Position numbers and translations under genes: made by a program
Part shown: one piece after another, positions 61,001 through 64,000 of the stretch
How the letters are laid out: each line of letters begins with the position of its first letter
Numbering within the stretch: position 1 is the stretch's first letter
The notes under the pieces: model-generated
Told to the model about the DNA's origin: nothing
The model's database searches: none
What the model saw: the letters and a program-made list of their open reading frames with translations, nothing else
From: Branchinecta lynchi
Lineage: Eukaryota > Arthropoda > Branchiopoda > Anostraca > Branchinectidae
Reading direction: 5' to 3'
Assembly (NCBI GenBank): GCA_023053575.1
Contig: JAKZAP010000009.1
Coordinates: 10,893,869 to 10,957,868, forward strand
DNA: 64,000 nucleotides

Positions 61001-61992
61001 ACTTCAGAAGACAGAACGACGGTAACGCAAAGGGCCAGCAGATGGTCCCACAAGAACCTAGTTCTCAAGAATTCAGCTCCGCACAGACAGGAAACAAGGC
61101 AGACCATCCCACAGAACCGCAGCTAGTGAGTGAAGCGACCCCTGTTGCCTCTTTATCATCCAGGGAGGGTTTGAGCCGGCTTAGAAAACCGACTGAACCA
61201 GAGACGGATACTTCCCCGTTGACCGCTGTTCAACTGCCCAAAGAAAGTATTGCCGCGCCTTCTCGGAAAAGATCCTCTGGAAGAGAAAGCGATCACGAAG
61301 CTGTGGTTCCAGCTCTTGACAAATCCCCATCTACTAACAACAAACAACGCACGGGACCAAACGCCGAGGGACCAGTATCCGTGTCAGCAGTAGGGATTGG
61401 TACCGACCCTATCGGAGCGTTCGCGGATACCGGTGGTGTCGAAGTCCGGACGATCGATGCAGAGGCGCCACGAAACGATAATATCCAGCAGCAACCTTCC
61501 TGCAATTCTCACCAGACGAATGTCGGCAACATCGAAGCTATGCAGGCTGATATCGGCCAAGAAGAACTTTCCAACGAGCCACCCCGTGATGAAGAAAGTT
61601 ACACGCGAACTGTGATTACCGTCGATACAGGGACAGTGTTAAGTGGTAGAGTTCAGGAGCGACTTTCAGAAGGTACTAATCCCTTGGAAGAAGATGTACA
61701 AACTGATTTAGCTATTAGCGCCGACGCTCTGACAGGTGATACGGTTCAGGAAGATACTTATGTCAAAGAGATGTTGGCAGTTGAAACCACAGTAGACGAG
61801 AGGGATGACCGTGAATTAATCAACCCGTCGCGCCTAAAGGAATCGCCGGTGACCTCAAACGTTCTAATATCGGATGTTGATATGGGGTCAGACCAACTTG
61901 TGACAGATACGCTTCTGGAAGTGAGGATAGATGGCAGGTCTAGCATCGATATGGGAAGGACTAGTCTGAGGCCAGCTTTAGAAACTGAGGAG
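24861..61992 (+). CDS. Giant BTB / zinc-finger / AT-hook nuclear protein (10 coding exons)
   Basis: Join 24861-25028, 30829-31012, 33036-34565, 36354-36430, 40126-40308, 40993-41076, 43886-44135, 47194-47388, 54645-55479, 59076-61992. The joined length is 6423 bases, 2141 codons, with every GT-AG junction phase-compatible. Layout: BTB domain (about residues 29-115), Ser/Lys-rich linker with AT-hook GRRRGRPPARG (about 333-343), divergent C2H2/C2HC fingers (518-624, 639-700, 864-881, 896-990), then about 1100 disordered Ser/Glu/Thr-rich residues. The N-terminus MEQTFYL resembles Tramtrack/Lola-class BTB proteins. Likely a chromatin or transcription regulator (inference). The motif SLRNFR(R/K) at 391, 1264 and 1808 ties early and late exons together. 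The 3' end may lie beyond 61992. Confidence 0.82.
25238..25405. mobile_element. Palindromic MITE with CACTGTAAA end, copy 1
   Basis: Begins CACTGTAAA. An inverted pair GCAGTATTTGCTACTGGGAT and its complement frames a centre rich in GAGATAAGATTAAT. The complete sister copy is 56813-56980, which keeps both CACTGTAAA and TTTACAGTG ends. Here the right end is eroded. Intronic. Confidence 0.7.
25811..26096. mobile_element. Foldback MITE with 27-bp arms
   Basis: The left arm starts GAGTTGCATTTTATTTGAAG and runs to AGTTCATAGTAC. The right arm (about 26068-26096) is its complement with one mismatch. The interior of about 230 bp is unrelated. Intronic in the BTB gene. Confidence 0.7.
26534..27721. 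repeat. hAT-related internal sequence without clear ends
   Basis: The interval resembles the right part of the hAT element at 18937-22799: words GCACATTAAAAGCTAG, TGATGCATTACAG, TTACAC and GCCGTTGCCGCG recur in the same order. It ends CGCCCCTG at 27721 and starts near CAGGGGTAGG at 26536, but no matching flanking octamers are visible, so the boundaries are approximate. Confidence 0.55.
28337..29284 (-). mobile_element. MULE (Mutator-like) element with minisatellite-like inverted arms
   Basis: Left arm 28337-28450 is a run of GACAATTCGTCACAG-type units. Right arm 29083-29284 is the reverse orientation, GTGACGAATTGTCCTA, in near-perfect 18-bp tandem. Between them, on the minus strand, a 99-codon frame (29003-28704) carries a MULE-type transposase C-terminal signature: LNYFEDTYIGR, then FPIPVWNVFERV and the LPTTNNN segment. 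The catalytic core is missing, so this is a deleted derivative. Confidence 0.7.
28704..29003 (-). pseudogene. MULE transposase C-terminal fragment
   Basis: 99 codons. YFEDTYIGR followed by an FPIPVWNVFERVAEDLPTT-type stretch and NNN is characteristic of animal MULE transposases, where the usual continuation is a T-N-N-x-x-E-G-W-H-type motif. Here it reads NNNLKDGI, so the Glu-Gly-Trp-His residues are lost. No upstream DDE-bearing frame is found within the element. Dead remnant. Confidence 0.65.
29520..29925 (+). mobile_element. LINE 3' end
   Basis: One frame reads GDRRTRLSVDFSIKTL and on to RPQREKSP before stops, like the basic C-terminus of a LINE RT ORF. It is followed by about 200 bp ending AAAAATAAAACTC with TTCTGTTCTATTCTA at 29909-29930, a short tail repeat. 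Heavily truncated. Confidence 0.5.
30829..31012 (+). CDS. BTB gene exon 2: BTB C-terminal half
   Basis: After TTTCTTTTGCAG, reads NIFSTLPPGLMDVYVTLPGV then YEDLQLALMLVYNGEITL, and LVEFLGF. These match the B3-A3-A4 part of BTB domains (F-x-x-L-L-x-F-I/V-Y-x-G-E). The donor TCAA|GTGAGT gives phase 1, matching exon 3. A 5.8-kb intron splits the BTB fold at the common A2/B3 position. Confidence 0.87.
31564..31679. repeat. Perfect palindrome with 37-bp arms
   Basis: Arms starting CAGCAATGTTTTCTACGGAT (31564-31600, 31643-31679) are exact reverse complements. The centre has three tandem ATAAGATTCTTC units. The ACGGATACGTCAGCT word also appears in the foldback family at 6530, 15670, 41570 and 51950. 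Confidence 0.85.
31716..32790 (-). mobile_element. CR1/L2-type LINE reverse-transcriptase remnant, split by insertion
   Basis: Minus-strand frame 32765-32430 reads RDLGVLIDGDLRFSQH, KSMVRPIVEYG, KIQRRATKFVP. Frame 32105-31716 continues LPSIAYRFFRGDLIETFKL, FKWGFGNRTADLWNSLPEDA, and NSFKSIVD. Together these are the classic C-terminal RT region of CR1/Jockey-like LINEs. About 325 bp (32108-32437), beginning with a T-rich run on the + strand, separates the two halves and looks like a later retro-insertion. The tail is ATT-rich near 31745. Confidence 0.8.
33036..34565 (+). CDS. BTB gene exon 3: linker, AT-hook and first zinc fingers
   Basis: 1530 bases, acceptor TTTTTTCATCAG, donor AAGA|GTAAGT, phase 1 to phase 1. 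Rich in Ser, Lys, Glu and Arg. An AT-hook with RRGRPPA is at about 33683-33706. The motif SLRNFRR is at 33854-33874. The C-terminal part has paired cysteines C518/C521 with H534 and C539, C546/C549 with H562/H566, C574/C577 with H587/H593, and a classical finger C603/C606/H619/H624. The Met at 33110 is internal, not a start. Confidence 0.9.
34650..34900 (-). mobile_element. LINE 3' tail (ATT)n-AACAACGTTTAT family, copy 1
   Basis: The AATAGTAATAACAACGTTTA start is shared with 56310 and, more diverged, 48650. The body with CACAGACACAGACTAAACTA and TATTTGCAAACTC matches 48720-48810 loosely. Only 3' UTR remains. Confidence 0.55.
35045..35545 (-). mobile_element. LINE-like 3' end with conserved unassigned domain, copy 2
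   Basis: Minus-strand frame from about 35540 to 35163 reads FAIRTAYGRIVPNRGRYNRK, ALGNLYRTFC, SGVIHVLRKKEIKKMRSCYF, and is homologous to the copy at 9977-10372. It is followed by CCGCC...GGCGGGTC and a TTAC repeat tail (35052-35066 on this strand). Truncated. No catalytic domain visible. Confidence 0.65.
35985..36190 (-). repeat. Dispersed repeat, inverted copy of 7930-8130
   Basis: Carries CCACGGGGCTAATGCG, GAAAGCCTAATCGC and GTCATCAAGTTTGTCA, complementary to the ferritin-intron copy. Intronic. Element type unknown. Confidence 0.7.
36354..36430 (+). CDS. BTB gene exon 4: half zinc finger
   Basis: 77 bases after TCTCTCTAG, reading KPWKPSVRRCRLCRVEFASK NELQ, donor CAG|GTAAGC. Phase 1 in, phase 0 out. 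C639 and C642 sit here while the histidine (H655) is in exon 5, so this finger is split by an intron of 3.7 kb. Confidence 0.82.
36571..36905 (+). mobile_element. TTAA-flanked MITE, copy T5 (diverged)
   Basis: TTAA at 36567-36570 then AGGACCCGTCGTGCC. Shares AAACCCGGAGACCCCAATTT, TACATTCTAA and the TTATTACTGCCAAA region in order with the other copies. Right end eroded. The 66-codon frame is derived from it. Confidence 0.65.
36940..37260 (-). repeat. Reverse fragment of the repeat at 45753 and 51990
   Basis: Reverse complement of the right half of the element at 51990-52740: ATATCGTTTTTCGAAAATAC, TTTCCACGTGAAA, TATCCAGCCTTCCCGC, AAACTGAACACGCCGTG. No coding content. Confidence 0.65.
37261..38150. 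other. Intronic sequence, nothing recognised
   Basis: AT-rich with a pyrimidine tract (37495-37550). No gene, inverted repeat or known family copy found. Confidence 0.5.
38151..39141. mobile_element. hAT element with perfect AAATTTAG duplication
   Basis: Ends CAGAGATAGGCGAATCCG and (complement) CAGAGATGGGTGAATCCG, flanked by identical AAATTTAG octamers (38143-38150, 39142-39149). Both flanks of the interior are rich in GGATTCGAATCC words. A TTAA-type MITE copy (38655-39010) lies inside. No transposase. Confidence 0.87.
38655..39010 (+). mobile_element. TTAA-family MITE, copy T3, nested in the hAT element
   Basis: Starts AAAGGACCTATCTTACC and ends AAGTTGACGAGTAAATAG. Lacks the terminal GGTCCT and flanking TTAA, so it is a slightly truncated copy. 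Its interior is close to copies T1 and T4. Confidence 0.75.
39296..39664 (+). mobile_element. TTAA-flanked MITE, copy T4
   Basis: TTAA on both sides (39292-39295, 39665-39668). Ends AGGGCATGTCTTAC and GAGGGGTCCT. Full length, same layout as T1, and only about 150 bp from the hAT element carrying T3. Confidence 0.78.
40126..40308 (+). CDS. BTB gene exon 5: zinc finger
   Basis: 61 codons after TTCATTATAG, starting IHQTSDSSACF. It supplies H655 for the split finger, then a classical C2H2 finger C679/C682/H696/H700 (CLVCSATF ... HLAVH), and ends YAQLK before GTAAGA. Phase 0 on both sides. The surrounding introns show no coding frame. Confidence 0.87.
40875..40935. repeat. AT dinucleotide microsatellite
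   Basis: Interrupted (AT)n tract with a TATATAATACGTATATATA palindrome in the middle. Intronic. Confidence 0.9.
40993..41076 (+). CDS. BTB gene exon 6
   Basis: 28 codons, VNLAWNAETVCLRGELERLG to NFKGR, acceptor TTTTGTCTTCAG. Two donors are possible: G|GTAGGG after 41071 (phase 1) or AGG|GTAATG after 41076 (phase 0). Only the second keeps the next exon open, so it is chosen. No domain. Confidence 0.68.
41393..43157. mobile_element. hAT-type element with CAGGGGCGTCGCA ends
   Basis: Exact 13-bp inverted ends CAGGGGCGTCGCA. Flanks GTTACCAT and GTTACTAC are similar at 6 of 8 positions, an aged duplication. The interior has a foldback fragment (41480-41592), an ATTCGGTA-rich array (41600-42060) and CCTGCGGCGC-type sequence related to 22330-22500. 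No transposase frame. Confidence 0.75.
41600..42060. repeat. Degenerate ATTCGGTA / AATCCCGAA array
   Basis: Words ATTCGGTATAAC, GGATTCGGTAGTTAC and GAATCCCGAA alternate every 30-50 bp for about 450 bp, with loose higher-order units near 100 bp. No coding frame. Inside the hAT element. Confidence 0.65.
43260..43761. mobile_element. GATACCATGGTATC foldback element, copy 1
   Basis: Ends GTTGCGTTTTTGCAGATAC and GTATCTGCCAAAACGCAA. Interior built from TACCACGGTAACTGG words, including three near-tandem copies at 43497-43555. Further copies at 47421 and 48961. Confidence 0.75.
43886..44135 (+). CDS. BTB gene exon 7
   Basis: 83 codons plus one base after GACTCTTGCAG, starting KPAFRRSISAPPAQG, ending KLKKVGE, donor GAAG|GTGAGT. 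Ser/Pro/Thr-rich linker, basic at the start, no finger. The open frame running on to 44371 past the donor is intronic. Confidence 0.78.
44318..44646 (+). pseudogene. Split tRNA-like sequence
   Basis: 44318-44350 reads CCCTCGGTAGCTCAGTTGGT then AGAGCGACTG, a standard acceptor-plus-D-arm half with the A-box. 44603-44645 holds the T-arm CTGGGTTCAAATCCCGG followed by CTGAGGA, which pairs with CCCTCGG except at the first position (C-A) and one G-U. About 250 bp of AT-rich sequence with a poly-A separates them. The anticodon stem cannot be formed, so it is broken. Alternatively a tRNA-derived SINE beside an unrelated tRNA half. Confidence 0.5.
45058..45480 (-). mobile_element. (ATT)n-tailed retroelement 3' end, copy 1
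   Basis: Starts with a TTATTATTATTATT tract then TGAATCCTTCAAAACTGAAG and TGTCAGTCAAACTCACACAC. The opposite-strand relative is 57230-57405. A short fragment is at 47970-48030. The tail position shows minus orientation. No ORF remains. Confidence 0.65.
45753..46262 (+). repeat. GAAGGACCCC repeat, copy R1
   Basis: Begins TTGAAGGACCCCACTTGATT and includes GTAGCTCCCTTGTGGGATTA, CAGCGCTTTTTCG, TTTGACAGTCAGACAAT and CTTGAAAAGATCATTTC. Matches R2 at 51990-52740 in order. The start resembles the TTAA-type MITE ends, so a relationship is possible. Confidence 0.65.
46263..46866. other. Intronic sequence with G run and short direct repeats
   Basis: A G homopolymer is near 46479. GGAATTCCGGTCGACTT and GGAATTCGGGTCTACTT occur at about 46711 and 46797, with the related AAGGATTCCGTTCG. 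No gene. Confidence 0.5.
46867..47052 (+). repeat. 190-bp dispersed repeat, copy 2
   Basis: Same-orientation copy of 7728-7915: TTTGAGAGCAGCAGTCATTA, GTACTGATGTCATAAATG, CTTGTCACCAAGACCG, CTCCTGTACTTGTAAACGC. Followed by AAAAAGGTGAA tandem words (47095-47175). Confidence 0.75.
47194..47388 (+). CDS. BTB gene exon 8: C2HC knuckle
   Basis: After TTCTTTTTCAG, reads VYAKRTMVKSSSPARSS, then KKKLCIYCNTHPKQYAKHLM KC and FIDCG, donor GGAA|GTAAGT. C864/C867/H877/C881 form a compact C-x2-C-x9-H-x3-C finger. Phase 1 both sides. Confidence 0.83.
47421..47832. mobile_element. GATACCATGGTATC foldback element, copy 2
   Basis: Ends AGTTGCGTTTTTGCAGATAC and ATACCATGGTATCTGCAAAA (then CGCAACT). Only 32 bp downstream of the exon 8 donor, which remains intact. 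Repeating GACCGTGGTATCAGATACCA-type palindromes inside. Confidence 0.78.
48071..48341 (+). mobile_element. GAGCGTGTTCCA MITE, copy M4
   Basis: GAGCGTGCTCCACCATACTT at the left and GGTGGAACACGCTC at the right. Internal deletions relative to the 305-bp copies. TAGTTACTA clusters preserved. Confidence 0.78.
48640..48850 (-). mobile_element. LINE 3' tail (ATT)n family, copy 2
   Basis: TTAATAATAATGACGCTTGT start, then CAAATAAACTATTACAC, GTACGTAAACTAAGCTGAAC and TGAGTCACATATTTACGAAC, parallel to 34660-34830. Non-coding remnant. Confidence 0.5.
48961..49347. mobile_element. GATACCATGGTATC foldback element, copy 3
   Basis: Starts AGTTGCGTTTTCGCAGTTAC. The right end stops at ATACCATGGTATCTGCAA, directly abutting the next repeat. 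AAAACGCA resumes at about 50815, after that repeat, which suggests the latter inserted into the end of this one. Confidence 0.7.
49348..50818 (+). repeat. G/C-homopolymer dispersed repeat, copy 5 (full length)
   Basis: Left end AACAAGAGCTACGAGCTCAT (about 49346). Right end with GACCGACAG repeats, GCGATCGC, and the hairpin TATGGCACTTGGCC / GGGCAAGTGCCATA at 50783-50814. About 1.47 kb. Several degenerate internal units with C runs near 49611, 49745, 50018 and 50315. Best reference copy of the family in the window. Confidence 0.83.
50819..51789. other. Intronic sequence, no gene
   Basis: A short inverted pair around TATCGTTACTAACTGTGATC and GATCATAGTTAGTAACGATA is at 50850-50898. Otherwise nothing recognised. 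Confidence 0.5.
51790..51980 (+). repeat. TTTTGCACTATCAAA / GGCAAGG foldback fragment
   Basis: TTCAGCCCAAGCTGACTGCG, TTTGACAGCGCAAAATGCGT, then CCGAAATATAGCTCTAATAA and CCGTTTTGCACTATCAAA. Same family as 15655-15720, 41480-41592 and the intron-1 palindrome of ferritin. Confidence 0.65.
51990..52740 (+). repeat. GAAGGACCCC repeat copy R2, carrying MITE M5
   Basis: Left part TTGAAGGACCCCTCTTGCTT to CTCTCTTA, then M5, then GATAAGATTTTGAAATCCCC, TCTCCATTGTTTCG, and on to CTTGAAAAGATCATTTC. Collinear with R1 apart from the nested MITE. Confidence 0.68.
52053..52357 (+). mobile_element. GAGCGTGTTCCA MITE, copy M5 (305 bp), nested
   Basis: Flanked by TTA on both sides (52050-52052, 52358-52360), a 3-bp duplication of the sort made by PIF/Harbinger elements. 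Nearly identical to M2 (three differences). Inserted in R2. Confidence 0.85.
52798..53282. repeat. Two tandem 250-bp hairpin-bearing units
   Basis: 235 bp starting AACTTCTGACCTTCCACTAC recurs exactly 250 bp downstream with no difference noticed by eye. Each unit contains an inverted pair, CGTTCCATGCGATAAGG and CCTTATCGCATGGAACG, plus TTTGACGCAG / CTGCGTCAAA. Identical protein frames result but are palindrome translations. A third, diverged copy is at 53704-53896. Confidence 0.85.
53283..53900. repeat. CCCCGAGGACT-rich spacer and third hairpin unit
   Basis: 53290-53350 and 53540-53660 hold opposing GCGTATTCTCGCCATTCCCC and GGGAACGGCGAGAATACGCC words, extending the foldback. The third unit at 53704-53896 retains both hairpin arms with a few substitutions. 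Confidence 0.65.
53970..54085 (-). repeat. 115-bp segment shared with 23110-23225
   Basis: On the minus strand one frame reads YSSLVCIRQGTENTFEYAWS then YYRDEETEV, partly conserved in the other copy. No splice or start signals assigned. Confidence 0.5.
54645..55479 (+). CDS. BTB gene exon 9: zinc knuckles and Pro-rich linker
   Basis: After TCTTTCTTCTAG, begins KTSRCKLCNTYVKARHTHYR AKH (C896/C899/H909/H913), then CSYCSLVCLT ... REHTGRC and CHNCTKLV ... RSKHFLEC, giving two C2HC fingers. Then a Ser/Pro/Thr-rich segment with predicted disorder. Donor TTCG|GTAAGT, phase 2. Phase 1 entry matches exon 8. Confidence 0.9.
55845..56130 (-). mobile_element. LINE RT C-terminal fragment
   Basis: Minus frame reads TLIRQPFIQTERSRFSVRNS then IIKSWNKYQSSFDLQPS and VLKNKIKASLL, the usual R-x-F-S-V-R / W-N / F-K-x-x-L ending of CR1-like LINE ORFs. 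No catalytic region. Confidence 0.6.
56046..56250 (+). repeat. Tandem duplication of about 102 bp
   Basis: AAATGTCCGGCGTGTAAAAA and the following text through CTTATGAAAAGTGC occur twice in succession with one C/T difference noticed (ATCCCGG versus ATCCTGG). A recent local duplication. Confidence 0.85.
56300..56655 (-). mobile_element. LINE 3' end (AAT)n-AACAACGTTTAT family, copy 3
   Basis: AATAATAATAATAACAACG at 56310-56330 is the tail. The minus frame 56655-56467 reads NQTRPETRLRAATRNCTRLV then TDRYLPSFVPYFVNYF, typical of the last residues of a LINE ORF. Confidence 0.65.
56813..56980. mobile_element. Palindromic MITE CACTGTAAA, copy 2 (complete)
   Basis: 168 bp with CACTGTAAA and TTTTACAGTG ends. 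Inner arms GCAGTATTTGCGACTGGGAT and complement, and a GAGATAAGATTAATC core. Sister of 25238-25405. Confidence 0.78.
57230..57405 (+). mobile_element. (AAT)n-tailed retroelement 3' end, copy 2
   Basis: GCCCTGATTAGTTTGTTTAT, GAGTTTGACTGACATGTTGT, CTTCAGTTTTGAAGGATTCA then AATAATAATAAA. Opposite-strand relative of 45058-45260. Confidence 0.65.
57406..59075. other. Last BTB intron remainder, no gene recognised
   Basis: AT-rich. A CTTACC tandem (57940-57962) and chance frames such as 58547-58870 are present but show no domain. Ends with the polypyrimidine acceptor ACTTCTTTTCAG of exon 10. Confidence 0.5.
59076..61992 (+). CDS. BTB gene exon 10: long disordered region with repeated LRNFRK motif
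   Basis: 2917 bases, phase 2 in. Starts PTSLNLIPPVRDRDIPALDD. Almost entirely Ser, Glu, Ala, Thr, Pro and Arg, with no cysteine pairs and few aromatics, so disordered. Motif copies: SLRNFRKQPAG at 59359, LSNFRKQPGG at 60604, SLRNFRRQ at 60991, with weaker SLRSLRLKRQ near 59730 and LSRLRKP near 61170. The end at GAG|GTTTGT (phase 0) is chosen because the sequence after it turns T-rich and hydrophobic. Alternatively the frame runs on to TAA at 62140-62142 and the gene ends there. Confidence 0.85.
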
Positions 61993-63829
61993 GTTTGTAA
62001 ATATTTTTTTTTCCGCGGACACAGAATTTTTGTTTTGTTGAGGGGATACCCATATTATGGATCAAACGAAACATTGTTCTTAAGTAAAATCAGAATTTTG
62101 CATCCCAAGTCCAGATTGAAATCCAAAATTTCCTTGGAGTAAATAATATGTTGTTTGGTTATCGTATTATTCTTTGTGCGCCTGTTACGGCTCTTCCTAC
62201 TACTCCTAGTATTAATTCCCTCCCCCCCCCCCCTACGACAGTACTGAGGGATGGAGGAGTAGCCACAAAAAGTACGAAATATGATTTCTTAGCTTTTAAA
62301 TAATATAAAAATAAGTTAAATTACAAAAGATGCTACGGGAAAAAAAACAACAAAAAAAAGACAGTACTGCTGTCAGTCAAATGAGTTCCGAGTCAGTATG
62401 CAAGTGTGCTTCCATGCTGGAAAAAGGCTTGTATTCAGACTGGGAATGGGAACTGATTAAATCATTAAATAAAAAAAAATGAACAATAGAACAGCGCAAA
62501 ACAAAGTGAAAACAAAATAAGAATACGTCACGGCACATGCGCTTAAAGTGACTCAAAAGATTAGAAAAACGCCCTTTTGTGCGCGATTAGCTCAGATGGG
62601 TTGTTGAGGACATTTTATGCTAAGCGTCGAACATTGCAAAAATTTGCGTGGGGGTCCCTGCTTGCCCGGGGAAACGGTTAAAGTTTAACTAAAAAGGCAG
62701 CTAATTTTCACATCTGATATTTGAATACATTGAAATATGTTGACCCGTCTAAGTGATTTTCTATTTTTCACCCGAGGCTCAGTAATAACGTTGAGAATGT
62801 GCGGCTTTCACTACAACTCAAAATTAATCCATTAATCCATTGTTATATACGGACGGATGCAGCATCTTCATAAGCTTTGTAATTAATACTTAGGTATCCA
62901 AGGGAAACTACTATGTTCTGCTTATTCTGCTCATTATCTAAACAATCGTTTTCTACCCGGACAAGTTGTTCGCATGGAATCCGGCCGGAAGGATTAAAGA
63001 CGCTAAGCCCGGACAAGCCACGACTGGAGAAAGTAGGAGAATGGTGTTAAGACATCTCTTGCAAGGAATCTACCATTTTTAGTTTATTTTTCGGCACGTG
63101 GCTTACCTTAGTAGTCAGTAAACATTTCAAGCATAAAGGGGCAGGCGCACAGAGGTCCAACAAGTCTGAAAGAATAAGTTGATTCGCTTAAATCGTTGTC
63201 TGTGGATAGCGGACAAGCAGAATAACGGATTTTTGTCGCTTTTTCATGCCTTTAATTTAAGTGAATAAGTGATGTGTAGCTAGACTGTCGGATCTCAGGC
63301 CTATTCGGTTAAACTTAAAAGAATATCCTACGCAGGATGACCTGCAATGGCTAACAGTAGTTGTGTTTTTGATCTGAATTCTCATTTCTCAGTCCTCGTA
63401 CAAATTCGTTTTTGACCTTCTCCATTCTAGCTTTTCACAAAAAATACTAATTTAGCAAACTATTAAAAACTTGCATGCTACCTGCTATGGGTTGAATATA
63501 TGCCCTCTGTTGTCCAATCAGGAAGGAAAACAGAAAATGAACTAGAATTGACTCTCAAAGCGAATTGACTCTTAAAGCGAGTTTCCTATTCTGCAGAACG
63601 GCGAACCTCTCCCCTTTCTCGATTCTAACAAAAAAGTACAAAAAAGAGGTTTGGCTTCATCTCAATAGTCATAAAACGTGAAATAGGAAAATTGAGAGGA
63701 CCGCGAGTAGAACTGAAATTAGAAATACAACTAATCATAAACCATGTGTAGCAGGTAGATAATGAAAAGAGATTTGGGATGTTCAGCGGAGGCAGAGCAA
63801 AATAATACTAAGGAGTAGCTTTAAGACCT
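61993..63829. other. Intron or intergenic sequence, no gene recognised
   Basis: If exon 10 splices, this is intron. If not, 3' UTR with AATAAA-like words near 62467. 62582-62603 resembles a tRNA A-box start but no T-arm follows. 62955-62995 resembles one unit of the ferritin-intron foldback arms. Confidence 0.45.
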
Positions 63830-64000
63830 ATGCTTTCCTTGCTTCGCAAACGGCCCATACTCAAAGCGCCGCCCACTACGCTTGCGACATTTAAAGCGAG
63901 ACAAACTTACGGGTTTACAAATTTCGAGTGAAGCTAAAATGCGGTCTACACACATCGAGGAAACATGGGAGGTTGTATAATGTTTTTGCTATGTTCATAC
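63830..64000 (+). repeat. Dispersed repeat, copy of 5095-5290, cut by window edge
   Basis: TTTAAAGCGAGACAAACTTA, AAATTTCGAGTGAAGCTAAA, ATGCGGTCTAC, ATCGAGGAAACATGGGAGGT and a final TTGCTATGTTCA follow the same order as at 5180-5290. Confidence 0.6.

Noticed and set aside
62581..62605. tRNA gene starting GCGCGATTAGCTCAGATGGG
   Set aside because: Only an A-box-like start is present. No anticodon stem, T-arm or matching acceptor end follows.

Overview
This is animal nuclear DNA: AT-rich, intron-bearing and saturated with transposable elements. There are no prokaryotic gene arrays. The N-terminus of the large gene resembles arthropod Tramtrack/Lola/Broad-type BTB proteins, so an arthropod or close ecdysozoan relative is my inference. 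No species can be named from the sequence alone.

Two host genes can be rebuilt across introns from splice sites and reading phase. (1) A cytosolic heavy-chain ferritin on the + strand has three coding exons (6039-6143, 7290-7514, 15795-15977). They encode 170 residues with all seven ferroxidase ligands. Its second intron (8.3 kb) is mostly nested repeats. (2) A very large BTB/zinc-finger gene on the + strand has ten coding exons between 24861 and 61992. Joined, they give one uninterrupted frame of 2141 codons: a BTB domain, an AT-hook, at least eight C2H2/C2HC-like fingers, and a long disordered C-terminal half. A short motif (Leu-Arg-Asn-Phe-Arg-Lys/Arg) recurs in two exons 25 kb apart. A third, unrecognised open frame is cut by the left edge (1-375).

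The rest is layered mobile DNA. 1-5060: a G/C-homopolymer repeat family and a LINE tail. 5300-16450: ferritin, with a foldback element of about 1-kb arms split by a 2.4-kb insertion that has an 8-bp direct repeat. 16849-24462: a 305-bp-type MITE family, a TTAA-flanked MITE carrying a LINE fragment with a 9-bp target duplication, and a 3.9-kb hAT-type element with a perfect 8-bp duplication. 24861-61992: the BTB gene, whose introns hold further hAT-like elements, a MULE with minisatellite-like inverted arms, CR1-like LINE pieces, several foldback families and a split tRNA-like sequence. 61993-64000: no recognised gene, ending in a repeat also found near 5100.

I see no operons, CRISPR arrays, intact autonomous transposons or viral genes. 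The two host genes have no obvious functional link. The nested insertions do give a relative history of transposition.
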